Shown piece after piece: positions 27,020-36,185 of a stretch of DNA of 64,000 nt. Source of the DNA: Paraburkholderia sp. BL25I1N1 (lineage in GTDB: Bacteria; Pseudomonadota; Gammaproteobacteria; Burkholderiales; Burkholderiaceae); the NCBI RefSeq assembly GCF_003002025.1, contig NZ_PVZB01000005.1:248001-312000 (forward strand), written 5' to 3'. Each line of letters starts with the position of its first letter. Position 1 is the stretch's first letter. The notes under the pieces are model-generated. The model had not been told where the DNA came from, made no database searches, and saw only the letters and a list, made by a program, of their open reading frames with translations. The position numbers and the translations under genes are program-made.

Positions 27020-27559
27020 TCATTTCGTGCTGCTGTCGAAGGTCAGCGTGTCGCCGTTGTCGAGCACCAGTTGCATCTGCTGCGGCGCGCGCATCTGCAC
27101 GCCGGTGCGGTCGATGTGCGTGAGCGCATTGAGATAGGCGCCTTCGATCTGTCCGCCCGGCGTCATGCAGGCCATGCGCGTGCCGCCGAGCGTGCCGAAG
27201 CTCAGCTTGCCGTCTTTCAGCGCGTACGAGCCCATGTAACGGTTGCAGCCGGAAAAGCCGCTGGCGTGGCGCTGGCCGGTCGAGGTCGAAAGCGTGAGGG
27301 TAATCGGCGCGCCCTGGTCGGCGGACGGAATCGCGCGCGTCGTGCCGTCGGCCTGTTTCCAGGCGCTCAACACCCAACTGGTGTCGTCGAGCAGTTGCGC
27401 GGCGGCGGGATTGAATGGATCGGGCGCGGCGGCTTGCTCGTCGGGATGTTTCGGGATCGCACAGGCGCCCAACAGCGCGGCGACGCTCAACGCGGCAATG
27501 GCGGTGCGCAGATACGGGGTGAAGCGCGCAATACGTCGCGCGGAGGAGCTTTGGAGCAT
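27020..27559 (-). CDS. META-domain (HslJ-like) lipoprotein
   Basis: A 179-residue outer-membrane or periplasmic lipoprotein. Basic N-region, hydrophobic core and lipobox LGAC put the lipidated cysteine near residue 33. The META/HslJ domain shows DTSWVLSAWKQADG, GFSGCNRYMGSYALKDG and GGTRMACMTPGGQIE, the standard family blocks including the paired cysteines. Members are linked to heat-shock/novobiocin resistance (HslJ), but the precise role is unknown. The ATG at 27559 follows AAGAGGAAC at 8 nt; an upstream in-frame start would add 25 residues before the signal and is less likely. Confidence 0.85.
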   Translation of the reverse strand: MLQSSSARRIARFTPYLRTAIAALSVAALLGACAIPKHPDEQAAAPDPFNPAAAQLLDDTSWVLSAWKQADGTTRAIPSADQGAPITLTLSTSTGQRHASGFSGCNRYMGSYALKDGKLSFGTLGGTRMACMTPGGQIEGAYLNALTHIDRTGVQMRAPQQMQLVLDNGDTLTFDSSTK

Positions 27560-27812
27560 GGCGTCGTTCCTCTTCAAACTGGCGAAGGCGTAAGGGTAAC
27601 GCACTAAGCTCGCCGCACGCGAGAGCAACGGCACGCGAAAGCGCTGATTCGGAGCGCCGCGGCGCCCTTGCGCGCCGCCTTCTTGCTACGCCGTTGCCCT
27701 GCACGCGTGAAGCATGGTGCGGCCGCCGCGAGCAAGGCGCGGCGAGGGGCCCGCATGTTAACATCGTGCTCTACCCAATCCCACCCTCATCCGACTTTTA
27801 TCTGGAGACCTC

Positions 27813-29027
27813 ATGCAGATCGGCCAACGGATCGGCACACCCCTTTCTGAATCCGCCACGCGCGTCATGCTGCTCGGCGCCGGCGAGCTCGGCAAGGAAG
27901 TGATCATCGCGCTGCAGCGGCTGGGCGTCGAAGTGATCGCCGTCGACCGTTACCCGAATGCGCCGGGTCACCAGGTGGCGCACCGCGCGCACGTGATCGA
28001 CATGACCGACCGCGCCGCATTGCGCGCGCTGGTCGAACAGGAGCGCCCGCACCTGATCGTCCCCGAGATCGAGGCGATCGCGACCGACGCGCTCGCGGCC
28101 ATTGAAAGCGACGGTCTCGCCGAGGTGATCCCAACCGCGCGCGCCACGCAACTCACCATGAACCGCGAAGGCATCCGCCGTCTCGCCGCTGAGGAACTCG
28201 GCTTGCCGACCTCGCCGTACGCCTTCGCCGATTCGCTCGACGAACTGCGCGCGGGCATCGCCCAAGTCGGGTATCCATGTGTGGTGAAGCCGGTCATGTC
28301 GTCGTCGGGGAAGGGGCAGTCGGTGCTGCGCAGCGACGCCGACGTCGAACCCGCATGGCAATACGCGCTGGCCGGCGGCCGCGTGAATCACGGCCGCGTG
28401 ATCGTCGAAGGCTTTATCGACTTCGACTACGAAATCACGCAATTGACCGTGCGCGCCATCGATCCGGCAAGCGGCGAAGTCAGCACGTATTTCTGCGACC
28501 CGATCGGCCACGTGCAAGTGGCCGGCGACTACGTCGAATCCTGGCAGCCGCAGCCCATGAGCCCGCTCGCGCTGGAACGTTCGCGCGAGGTCGCGCACAA
28601 GGTGACGGCCGCGCTCGGCGGCCGCGGCCTGTTCGGGGTGGAACTTTTCGTGCGCGGCGATGACGTATGGTTTTCGGAAGTGAGTCCGCGTCCGCACGAC
28701 ACGGGTCTCGTCACGCTGTGCTCGCAACGCTTTTCGGAATTCGAATTGCACGCGCGCGCGATTCTCGGTTTGCCGGTCGATACGTCGCTGCGGGCGCCGG
28801 GTGCGTCGGCGGTGATTTACGGCGGGCTCGACGAGGCAGGCATTGCCTTCGAAGGCGTCGCCGCGGCATTGGCGGTGCCGAACGCGGACTTGCGTCTGTT
28901 CGGCAAGCCGGAGAGTTTCATCAAGCGCCGCATGGGCGTGGCGCTCGCCACCGGCGAGAACACGGACGAAGCCCGTTCGCGCGCGAAGCAGGCCGCGGCG
29001 GCGGTGCGGCCGGTGTCGGCAAAGTAA
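27813..29027 (+). CDS. purT: formate-dependent phosphoribosylglycinamide formyltransferase
   Basis: A 404-residue ATP-grasp enzyme that makes formyl-GAR from GAR, formate and ATP in purine synthesis. The N-terminal [12 protein letters not shown] nucleotide loop, the [20 protein letters not shown] block, the [15 protein letters not shown]-grasp lid and [14 protein letters not shown] near the end are signature segments of PurT. The length matches the family. GGAGACC precedes the ATG at 27813. It is followed by two small exported protein genes at 29165 and 29469, same strand, with 137 and 91 bp gaps. Confidence 0.95.
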   Translation: MQIGQRIGTPLSESATRVMLLGAGELGKEVIIALQRLGVEVIAVDRYPNAPGHQVAHRAHVIDMTDRAALRALVEQERPHLIVPEIEAIATDALAAIESDGLAEVIPTARATQLTMNREGIRRLAAEELGLPTSPYAFADSLDELRAGIAQVGYPCVVKPVMSSSGKGQSVLRSDADVEPAWQYALAGGRVNHGRVIVEGFIDFDYEITQLTVRAIDPASGEVSTYFCDPIGHVQVAGDYVESWQPQPMSPLALERSREVAHKVTAALGGRGLFGVELFVRGDDVWFSEVSPRPHDTGLVTLCSQRFSEFELHARAILGLPVDTSLRAPGASAVIYGGLDEAGIAFEGVAAALAVPNADLRLFGKPESFIKRRMGVALATGENTDEARSRAKQAAAAVRPVSAK

Positions 29028-29164
29028 GTCACGGCGCGACGCACGGGCGAATCGCTGTAATGAGGCGATTTGCCATGCGCTGCCCGACCCGCGTGCCCGG
29101 CACCATTGCCGCGCGCGCAATCTGAATGATTGGGCTCGTCGGGCTCATCGGAGTATAGGTACGT

Positions 29165-29377
29165 ATGGCGCTGGAAATCCGCAACACCACGCGGCGCGGT
29201 TGGACCGGCCGTCTCGGCACACTCGGCGTGCTGCTCGCGCTGTGCGCGGGATTGTCGGGATGCGGCCTCGCGGCGGCGCCGTGCCGGGTCGCCTCGGCAG
29301 GCTTGAAGATCGTGCCGCTGGTGGGGCATGTCGCCGCTGCGCCGACCGACGCATGCGCCGACGTGATCGATCCATAA
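29165..29377 (+). CDS. small lipoprotein, DUF6726-like
   Basis: A 70-residue protein with a hydrophobic core and lipobox LSGC (Cys36 predicted lipidated). After it only about 34 residues remain, including SAGLKIVPLVGHVAAAPTDACADVI with a spare Cys. The short CGxxAAPCRVxSAGLKIVPLVGHVAAAPTDACADxID layout is one I recall as conserved in Burkholderiaceae and labelled DUF6726, but I cannot confirm it. No obvious ribosome binding site precedes the ATG. Confidence 0.65.
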   Translation: MALEIRNTTRRGWTGRLGTLGVLLALCAGLSGCGLAAAPCRVASAGLKIVPLVGHVAAAPTDACADVIDP

Positions 29378-29468
29378 CCGATCCGCCGTCGGACGTTTAG
29401 CCGCAGCGCGAGGCGCAATGGGCGGCGCGTCACCCGTGTTAGATTGGTAGCAACGATCGAGGCATCTA

Positions 29469-29837
29469 ATGAAGAAATGGCTTGTTGCAGTCGCCACGGC
29501 GGCGGGTCTCGCGGCGCTATACAGCGAGGCGTGGGCCGCGCCGTTGCAGTTCTCCGAGATTCAGACCAAAAACCGTCAGACGCACAAATACACCTGCGCG
29601 ACCGGCAAGATCCTGCAAGTCACATACTGGAACACGGCGAACGGCCAAAGCTTCGCGCTCGTGCCGGTGAAGGGCAAGCAACTGCTGTTCGTCAACACGC
29701 TGTCGGCGTCCGGCGCGAAATATCAGGCCGGCAGCTACACGTGGTGGACCAAGGGCCCGCGCGCCGACCTGTATGACGCCATGGCCGGCCAAGACGCGCC
29801 GCCCATGCTTTCGGACTGCATCGCCATCAATCGCTGA
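29469..29837 (+). CDS. MliC/PliC-type c-lysozyme inhibitor, exported
   Basis: A 122-residue periplasmic protein. The signal peptide ends after SEAWA (about residue 23). The mature part has the MliC (PF09864) pattern: KYTCATG near 40-46, YWNTANGQSFALV, then SGAKYQAGSYTWWTKGPRADLY, with a second Cys (DCI) that should bridge to the first. MliC/PliC proteins block C-type lysozyme through a loop carrying the conserved SGxxY and KG elements. Residue 24 is not a lipobox cysteine, so it should be soluble (PliC-like). Likely role: resistance to host lysozyme. Confidence 0.82.
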   Translation: MKKWLVAVATAAGLAALYSEAWAAPLQFSEIQTKNRQTHKYTCATGKILQVTYWNTANGQSFALVPVKGKQLLFVNTLSASGAKYQAGSYTWWTKGPRADLYDAMAGQDAPPMLSDCIAINR

Positions 29838-30108
29838 GTGCGACAAATGGCGGCATTCTCCACCCATGCCGCCGTTTCTTCTTTCCCCCTGCCTTGCAGC
29901 GTTGTCCGCCGGCGCACACCGTTTCCATTCGAGTAGTAAGCTGTCCCGCATGGCATTGCCGCCGTGCCGCCGCGTCATGCCATCGTAGTCATGCCGGGCA
30001 TTGCCGGCGTGGCCGGCGTCGTTTTCGATCGTCCGTTTTTGATCGCCAGTTTCCGGGCCCCGGCGACGGGGTCGCGGCCCGCGTCCGTATCATCAAGCGA
30101 GACCCTCA

Positions 30109-31761
30109 ATGAAAGCATCGGACCTGTTCGTCAAATCGCTGGAAGCCGAAGGTGTCGAGTACGTGTTCGGCATTCCCGGTGAAGAAAATCTCGATCTGCT
30201 CGAATCGCTGCGCCGCTCGAAAATCCGTCTGATCCTCACGCGCCACGAACAGGCGGCCGGCTTTATGGCCGCCACGTACGGCCGTCTCACCGGGCGCACG
30301 GGGGTGTGTCTGGCCACCCTCGGGCCGGGCGCGACCAACTTCGTGACCGCCGCGGCCTACGCGCAACTCGGTGGCATGCCGATGCTGATGGTCACCGGGC
30401 AAAAGCCGATCAAGTCGAGCAAGCAGGGACATTTTCAGATCGTCGACGTGGTGCGCATGATGGAGCCGCTCACCAAGTACACGCGGCAGATCGTATCGAT
30501 CGCCAATATTCCGGCGATGGTGCGCGAGGCGGTTCGTCAGGCGGAGGAAGAGCGGCCGGGCGCCACGCACCTCGAATTGCCCGAAGACGTCGCGCATGAA
30601 GAAGGCGACGGCAAGCCGATTCCGAAGAGCTACAGCCGCCGTCCCGTCGCCGAGGAAAAAGCCGTGGCGCGCGCGGTCGAGGCGATCACCAGCGCGAAGC
30701 ATCCGTTGCTGATGATCGGCGCGGGCGGCAATCGCAAGACCACCACCAAGATGCTGCGCGAGTTCGTCGACCAGATCGGCATTCCGTTCTTCACGACGCA
30801 GATGGGCAAGGGCGTGATCGACGAATCGCACCCCATGTGGCTCGGCAATGCGACGCTCTCCGACGGCGACTTCGTGCACCGCGCGATCGATCACGCGGAC
30901 TGCATCATCAACGTCGGTCACGACGTGATCGAGAAGCCGCCGTTTTTCATGCGCAGCGGCGACGCGGGCGAGAAAACGGTGATTCACGTCAACTTTCTCG
31001 GCGCGGAAGTGGACACCGTGTACTTCCCGCAGATCGAAGTGGTCGGCGATATCGCCAACGCCGTGTGGCAACTCAAGGAAAGCCTCAAGGAGCGGCAGGA
31101 GCATTGGGACTTCACGCGCTTCAAGGAAATCAAGGAGCACTTCGAGGCGCATCTGGCCAAAGGCCAGCACGACGACCGCTTTCCCATGTATCCGGTGCGC
31201 GTCGTCAACGACGTGTACGAGACCACGCCGGTGGACGGCATCGTGTGTCTGGATAACGGCATGTACAAGATCTGGTTCGCCCGCTACTACCGCGCGCATG
31301 AACCGAATTCGCTGCTGCTCGACAACGCGCTGGCGTCGATGGGCGCGGGCTTGCCGTCGGCGATCGCCACCAAGATCGTGCACCCGGACCGCAAGGTCAT
31401 GGCCGTGTGCGGCGACGGCGGCTTCATGATGAACTCGCAGGAACTGGAAACGGCGGTGCGTCTGAAGCTGGATCTGGTGATCCTGATCGTGCGCGACGAC
31501 GCCTTCGGCATGATTCGCTGGAAGCAGGAAAACATGAACTTCCCGGACTACGGCATGACGCTGAGCAATCCGGATTTCGTCGCGTATGCAGAGAGCTACG
31601 GGGCGAAGGGGCACCGCATCGAAACGGCGGGGGAATTCGCGCCGCTGCTGCGCGAATGTTTCGCGACGCCCGGCGTGCATGTGATCGATCTGCCGATCGA
31701 CTATTCGGACAACGAGCGCGTGCTGAATCGCGAAATCAAGCGGCTTTCAGCGCAATTGTGA
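30109..31761 (+). CDS. ThDP-dependent acetolactate-synthase-like enzyme
   Basis: A 550-residue large-subunit type enzyme. Order: PYR domain with VFGIPGEEN and catalytic Glu in RHEQAAGF (about 44-51), central domain, PP domain with the ThDP/Mg motif GDGGFMMNSQELETA (about 433 on). These fit catabolic acetolactate synthase or a related 2-oxoacid decarboxylase/ligase. No IlvH small subunit is next to it, and it lacks the extended ILV features, so biosynthetic use is unlikely. It is 25 bp upstream of an aldehyde dehydrogenase, same strand, suggesting that its product or substrate is an aldehyde. Start ATG at 30109; ribosome binding site weak. Confidence is higher for fold than for substrate. Confidence 0.85.
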   Translation: MKASDLFVKSLEAEGVEYVFGIPGEENLDLLESLRRSKIRLILTRHEQAAGFMAATYGRLTGRTGVCLATLGPGATNFVTAAAYAQLGGMPMLMVTGQKPIKSSKQGHFQIVDVVRMMEPLTKYTRQIVSIANIPAMVREAVRQAEEERPGATHLELPEDVAHEEGDGKPIPKSYSRRPVAEEKAVARAVEAITSAKHPLLMIGAGGNRKTTTKMLREFVDQIGIPFFTTQMGKGVIDESHPMWLGNATLSDGDFVHRAIDHADCIINVGHDVIEKPPFFMRSGDAGEKTVIHVNFLGAEVDTVYFPQIEVVGDIANAVWQLKESLKERQEHWDFTRFKEIKEHFEAHLAKGQHDDRFPMYPVRVVNDVYETTPVDGIVCLDNGMYKIWFARYYRAHEPNSLLLDNALASMGAGLPSAIATKIVHPDRKVMAVCGDGGFMMNSQELETAVRLKLDLVILIVRDDAFGMIRWKQENMNFPDYGMTLSNPDFVAYAESYGAKGHRIETAGEFAPLLRECFATPGVHVIDLPIDYSDNERVLNREIKRLSAQL

Positions 31762-31786
31762 AGGCATCGGATCAAGGAGACGCGTC

Positions 31787-33223
31787 ATGTTGCAGAAGAC
31801 TTACCCGTACTACCTGGCGAACGTTGCGGTGGCCGCCAACACCGACCTGGAAGTCACCGATAAATTCAGCGGCGAAGTCGCCACCCGCGTCGCGATGGCC
31901 GACGCCGCCGCGATCGACAAAGCGATCGGCCATGCCGTCGACGCCATGCCCGCTTTGCGCGCCTTTCCGCCGTTCAAGCGCCAGGCGGTGCTCGAACATT
32001 GCGTGAAGCGCTTTCGTGAGCGCTACGACGAGCTGGCGCTTGCGCTGTGCATCGAAGTCGGCAAGCCGATCAACGACTCGAAAGGCGAGGTCACGCGCCT
32101 GATCGATACGTTCAAGGTGGCGGCGGAGGAATCGGTGCGCATCGACGGCGAGATCGTCAATCTGGAGATATCGCCGCGCGCCAAGGGTTACCACGGCTAT
32201 GTGAAGCGCGTGCCGATCGGCCCGTGCTCGTTCATTTCGCCGTTCAATTTTCCGTTGAACCTGACCGCGCACAAGGTCGCGCCGGCCATCGCGGCGGGCG
32301 TGCCGTTCGTATTGAAGCCGGCGAGCCGCACGCCGGTCGGCGCGCTCATCATGGGCGAGATTCTGGCGGAGACCGACCTGCCGAAAGGCGCGTTCTCGAT
32401 TCTTCCCGCCCATCGCGACGGCGCGGACCTGTTTACCACCGACGAGCGCTTCAAATTGCTGTCCTTCACCGGCTCGCCCGCGGTGGGATGGGATTTGAAG
32501 AAGAAAGCCGGCAAGAAGAAGGTGATCCTGGAGCTGGGTGGCAACGCGGCCGCGATCGTCGACGGCGATCAGGGTGACAAGCTCGACTATGTGGTCGACC
32601 GGCTCGCGTTCGGCGCGTTCTACCAGTCAGGGCAGAGCTGTATCGGCGTGCAGCGGATTCTGGTCCATGCAAAGGTCTACGATGCGTTGCGCGAGAAGCT
32701 GATCGCGAAAACGAAGACGCTCGTGATGGGCGATCCGAAAGACGAAAAGACCTTCGTCGGGCCGATGATCTCCGAATCGGAGTCCAAACGCCTCGCCGGC
32801 TGGATGGAGAGCGCGGTGCAGGCGGGCGCGAAGATCATCGCGGGCGGCAAGGTGGACGGCGCGATGTTCGAAGCCACGCTGCTCGAAGGCGTGAAACGCG
32901 ACACGGATCTGTATCGCAAGGAAGCTTTCGGGCCGGTGGCGATCCTGGAGCGCTTCGACGATTTCGGCGCCGCGCTCGCAACCGTCAACGACAGCGATTT
33001 CGGGCTGCAAGCGGGCGTGTTCACGGATTCGCTCGCGCATGCGCATCGCGCGTGGGACGAACTCGACGTGGGCGGCGTGGTGATCAACGACGTGCCCTCG
33101 TTCCGGGTCGACAACATGCCGTATGGCGGCGTGAAGGATTCCGGGCTAGGGCGCGAAGGCGTGCGCTACGCGATCGAGGACATGACCGAACTGCGCTTGA
33201 TGGTGATGCGCGAGACGTGGTGA
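31787..33223 (+). CDS. NAD(P)-dependent aldehyde dehydrogenase
   Basis: A 478-residue ALDH. The coenzyme motif is SFTGSPAVGWDLKK, the general base Glu lies in LELGGNAAA, and the nucleophile is Cys285 in SGQSCIGVQR; SFRVDNMPYGGVKDSGLGREG is the C-terminal signature. The class resembles lactaldehyde/methylmalonate-type or phosphonoacetaldehyde-type enzymes; substrate not determinable. An AAGGAGACGC ribosome binding site sits before the ATG, and the ThDP gene lies directly upstream, so the two probably form one operon acting on one aldehyde. Confidence 0.88.
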   Translation: MLQKTYPYYLANVAVAANTDLEVTDKFSGEVATRVAMADAAAIDKAIGHAVDAMPALRAFPPFKRQAVLEHCVKRFRERYDELALALCIEVGKPINDSKGEVTRLIDTFKVAAEESVRIDGEIVNLEISPRAKGYHGYVKRVPIGPCSFISPFNFPLNLTAHKVAPAIAAGVPFVLKPASRTPVGALIMGEILAETDLPKGAFSILPAHRDGADLFTTDERFKLLSFTGSPAVGWDLKKKAGKKKVILELGGNAAAIVDGDQGDKLDYVVDRLAFGAFYQSGQSCIGVQRILVHAKVYDALREKLIAKTKTLVMGDPKDEKTFVGPMISESESKRLAGWMESAVQAGAKIIAGGKVDGAMFEATLLEGVKRDTDLYRKEAFGPVAILERFDDFGAALATVNDSDFGLQAGVFTDSLAHAHRAWDELDVGGVVINDVPSFRVDNMPYGGVKDSGLGREGVRYAIEDMTELRLMVMRETW

Positions 33224-33395
33224 GGCGGCGAACCCACACGCTGTCACACAACTGTCGTCCCCACGAACTACGCTGCGAGCGGGGCGCGCCACGGCTTTGC
33301 CGCGATTCTCCGGCGGCTGCGGAGCGTCTCGGCGGCTGGCTTTCGCGGGCGTAAGCAGAAAGCCGGCGCATGCGCCATGAGTGTTTTTGCTGAAG

Positions 33396-33404
33396 TGCTA
33401 CAAT
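33396..33404 (+). promoter_or_regulatory. extended -10 promoter of rhlE
   Basis: TGCTACAAT: a TGn extension plus TACAAT, with no good -35. Predicted transcription start about 33411, just before the leader hairpins. Confidence 0.5.
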
Positions 33405-33414
33405 ACCGGCCTTT

Positions 33415-33455
33415 CCGGCGGGTGTTTCCGCCGGCCGGAGCCGGCCGCAATTTTT
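33415..33455 (+). terminator. terminator-like hairpins in the rhlE leader
   Basis: CCGGCGG (33415-33421) pairs with CCGCCGG (33428-33434); overlapping it, a second GC palindrome at 33431-33447 leads directly to CAATTTTT. The two structures share bases, so they would compete; this looks like an attenuator, but it is not proven. Confidence 0.45.
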
Positions 33456-33582
33456 CCCGCCGTACCGACAGTACCAACGGGTCCCGTGCGGAACGCCGTG
33501 GCTCCGCCTTCATCACAATGCCCTCTGCGGTTCCGACCGCTGCCGCGCGCACGCGCGAAGCGCATTTTTAGCGAAAGCCACC

Positions 33583-35055
33583 ATGTCCGACACAGCCGTC
33601 ACGCCCAGTACTGCGACTTTTGATCAATTCGGCCTCGCGCCCGACATCCTGAAAGCCGTCAAAGAGTCGGGCTACACCATCCCCACGCCGATCCAGGAGC
33701 AGGCGATCCCTGTCGTGCTGGCCGGCCGTGACATGATGGGCGCCGCGCAAACCGGTACCGGCAAGACCGCAAGCTTCTCGCTGCCGATCATCCAACGTTT
33801 GCTGCCGCAGGCCAGCACGAGCGCTTCGCCCGCGCGTCACCCGGTGCGCGCGCTGATCCTCACGCCGACCCGCGAACTGGCCGACCAGGTCGCCGCGAAC
33901 GTGCAGGCGTACGCGAAGCACACCGCGCTGCGCAGCGCGGTGGTGTTCGGCGGCGTGGATATGAATCCGCAATCCGAGCAACTGCGCCGCGGCGTCGAGA
34001 TTCTGATCGCCACGCCGGGCCGTCTGCTCGATCACGTGCAACAGAAAACGGCCAATCTCGGCCAGGTGCAGATCCTCGTGCTCGACGAAGCGGATCGCAT
34101 GCTCGACATGGGCTTCCTGCCGGATCTGCAGCGCATCCTGAACCTGCTGCCGAAAGAACGTCAAACCCTGCTGTTTTCGGCCACGTTCTCGGGCGAAATC
34201 AAGAAGCTTGCCGCCACGTATCTGCGTGACCCGCAGACCATCGAAGTCGCGCGCAGCAACTCGACCGCAACCAACGTAACGCAGGTCGTGTACGAAGTCG
34301 CCGAGGGCGACAAGACCGGTGCGGTCGTGCAACTGATTCGCGAACGCGGTCTCAAGCAGGTGATCGTGTTCTGCAACAGCAAGATTGGCGCGAGCCGCCT
34401 GGCGCGCAGCCTTGAGCGCGACGGCGTGGTCGCGACCGCGATTCACGGCGACCGCACGCAGAATGAGCGGATGCAGGCGCTCGACGCGTTCAAGCGCGGC
34501 GAGATCGAAGCGCTGGTGGCAACGGACGTCGCCGCGCGCGGCCTGGATATCGCCGAATTGCCGGCGGTGATCAACTTCGATCTGCCGTTCAATGCGGAAG
34601 ACTACGTGCACCGGATCGGCCGTACCGGCCGCGCGGGTGCTTCGGGCGATGCGTTGTCGCTGTGCAGCCCGAACGAGCGCAAGCAGTTGGCCGATATCGA
34701 GAAGCTGATCAAGCGTCCGCTGGATGTGCAACGCCTGACGGTGGAAGCGCCGGTGCGGCATCATCATGAAGAACGCGCGCCGCGTCGCGAGCGCAGCAGC
34801 GAGGCTCGGGAAGATCGCGGCAGCCGTCGTCGCACGGGTGCGTCGTCGTCGGGTTCGTACGACCGGCCGCATCATCACCGCGCGCAGCCCGTGGATGATT
34901 TCTTCCTGAAGCCTTATGAGCCGTCGCCTTCTTCGGTTCGCAAGATCGAGGAGGCCGCTGCTTCCGCCGCGCCGCAGAAGGCGGCGTCCAAGCAGCCGCT
35001 GGCAGCGCTGCTAGGAGGGTTTGGGATGCCGCGGAAGTCGTCCTCGTCTACCTGA
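33583..35055 (+). CDS. rhlE: DEAD-box RNA helicase RhlE
   Basis: A 490-residue ATP-dependent RNA helicase. All motifs are readable: Q motif around IPTPIQEQAIP, I AQTGTGKT, Ia PTRELADQ, Ib TPGRLLDH, II DEADRMLD, III SATFS, IV VIVFCNS, V ATDVAARGLD, VI HRIGRTGRAG. The C-terminal 110 residues are basic, low-complexity (His/Arg/Ser) and probably bind RNA. It likely helps ribosome assembly and RNA decay, and cold adaptation. Transcription probably starts from the extended -10 at 33396; the hairpin leader suggests feedback control. Two perfect 15-bp repeats follow 70 bp beyond the stop codon. Confidence 0.93.
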   Translation: MSDTAVTPSTATFDQFGLAPDILKAVKESGYTIPTPIQEQAIPVVLAGRDMMGAAQTGTGKTASFSLPIIQRLLPQASTSASPARHPVRALILTPTRELADQVAANVQAYAKHTALRSAVVFGGVDMNPQSEQLRRGVEILIATPGRLLDHVQQKTANLGQVQILVLDEADRMLDMGFLPDLQRILNLLPKERQTLLFSATFSGEIKKLAATYLRDPQTIEVARSNSTATNVTQVVYEVAEGDKTGAVVQLIRERGLKQVIVFCNSKIGASRLARSLERDGVVATAIHGDRTQNERMQALDAFKRGEIEALVATDVAARGLDIAELPAVINFDLPFNAEDYVHRIGRTGRAGASGDALSLCSPNERKQLADIEKLIKRPLDVQRLTVEAPVRHHHEERAPRRERSSEAREDRGSRRRTGASSSGSYDRPHHHRAQPVDDFFLKPYEPSPSSVRKIEEAAASAAPQKAASKQPLAALLGGFGMPRKSSSST

Positions 35056-35124
35056 TTTGTAGTTCGCTGCTTGCGGCGCGGTTTATCTCGAGGGACCGGG
35101 CTCGACCGCAAGCAGGGCGCCGTT

Positions 35125-35154
35125 TGAAGCGCGGCAAAATGAAGCGCGGCAAAA
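35125..35154. repeat. 15-bp perfect tandem duplication
   Basis: TGAAGCGCGGCAAAA occurs twice in direct succession (35125-35139 and 35140-35154), between the convergent rhlE and gluQ genes. Confidence 0.9.
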
Positions 35155-35263
35155 TTTGAAGCCTATCGAATGCTCACGCCGCATCGCGCACCGTGCCGGT
35201 TGCCGCAGCCAGTTTGCGCAATGCGCACCGCGCACGGCAAGATTTTTCAGACGCGAATCGCGT

Positions 35264-36154
35264 TCACGCTGCCGGTAAGCCCATCCGTTTTGCCCATGCC
35301 GCCGTGGCGGCAGCATAAAAGCCGTCTAGCGTCGTATAGGTCGCAGCGTTTCCCAGATCGAGCCCAAGATGACGTGCCGCCGCGCTCAGCGCTTCAAGCG
35401 GCTTGTCATGATCCAGTGCTGTGGCTCCGTTCTGCTTGCTGAGTTTTTCGCCCTCTTCGTTCGTGACGACGGGCACATGCAGATATTCGGGTGTCGGCAC
35501 GCCCAGGCAGCGCTGCAAATAGATCTGCCTGGCCGTTGAATCCATCAAATCCGCGCCGCGCACGATGTGCGTGATGCCCGCGTCCGCATCGTCGACGACC
35601 ACCGCCAGTTGATAAGCCCATTGGTCGTCCGCGCGCTTCAGCACGAAGTCGCCGACCTCGGTGGCCAGATTCTGCGTCTGTTTGCCTTGCCAGCGGTCTT
35701 CGAACGTGATGATCGCCGCGTTGCCGTCCGGCACGCGCAAGCGCCAGGCGCGCGCCGGTTTGCCGTGCAGGCCGTTGCGGCAGGTGCCGGGATAGGCGAG
35801 CGTCGTATTGCGCATGTGCGCGTTGAGCAGCGAGTCGGCGATTTCCTTGCGCGTGCAGCCACATGGATAAATCACGCCCGTCGCTTTCAATTGCTCCAGT
35901 GCTTCCTGATACCGCGCCATCTGCGTGCTTTGCCAGACTGGCGATTCGTCCGCATGCATGCCGAAGCGTTGGAGCGTGGCGAGGATGTCTTCCGCGGCGC
36001 CGGGCACGGTGCGCGGGCCGTCGATGTCTTCAACGCGAACGAGCCATGCGCCGCGATGCGCACGCGCGTCCAGCCAGCTTGCGAGCGCACTGACCAGCGA
36101 GCCGAAGTGCAATGGCCCGGTGGGCGAGGGCGCGAAACGTCCGCGATAGGTCAT
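35264..36154 (-). CDS. gluQ: glutamyl-queuosine tRNA(Asp) synthetase GluQ
   Basis: A 296-residue truncated glutamyl-tRNA synthetase that attaches glutamate to queuosine on tRNA(Asp). Class I HIGH-type loop [12 protein letters not shown] (9-20), zinc-binding CGC with later cysteine in AYPGTCR (about 95-118), KMSKS-like KLSKQN (about 241-246). It lacks the anticodon-binding C-terminal domain of GluRS, as expected. The start ATG at 36154 is the natural one. Separated from TrhO by 31 bp, same strand; TrhO is upstream, so both tRNA-modifying enzymes may share a transcript. Confidence 0.92.
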   Translation of the reverse strand: MTYRGRFAPSPTGPLHFGSLVSALASWLDARAHRGAWLVRVEDIDGPRTVPGAAEDILATLQRFGMHADESPVWQSTQMARYQEALEQLKATGVIYPCGCTRKEIADSLLNAHMRNTTLAYPGTCRNGLHGKPARAWRLRVPDGNAAIITFEDRWQGKQTQNLATEVGDFVLKRADDQWAYQLAVVVDDADAGITHIVRGADLMDSTARQIYLQRCLGVPTPEYLHVPVVTNEEGEKLSKQNGATALDHDKPLEALSAAARHLGLDLGNAATYTTLDGFYAAATAAWAKRMGLPAA

Positions 36155-36185
36155 GGGCCAGTGGTGGCGTGGTACGCCGCCGCCA

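Larger units (their letters stand above)
33224..33582. other. 359-bp region upstream of rhlE: extended -10 promoter and hairpin leader
   Basis: No gene. It holds an extended -10 (TGCTACAAT, ending 33404), then two G/C hairpins (33415-33434 and about 33433-33446) and a TTTTT run (33451-33455), then about 125 bp of leader before the rhlE ATG. Confidence 0.5.
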
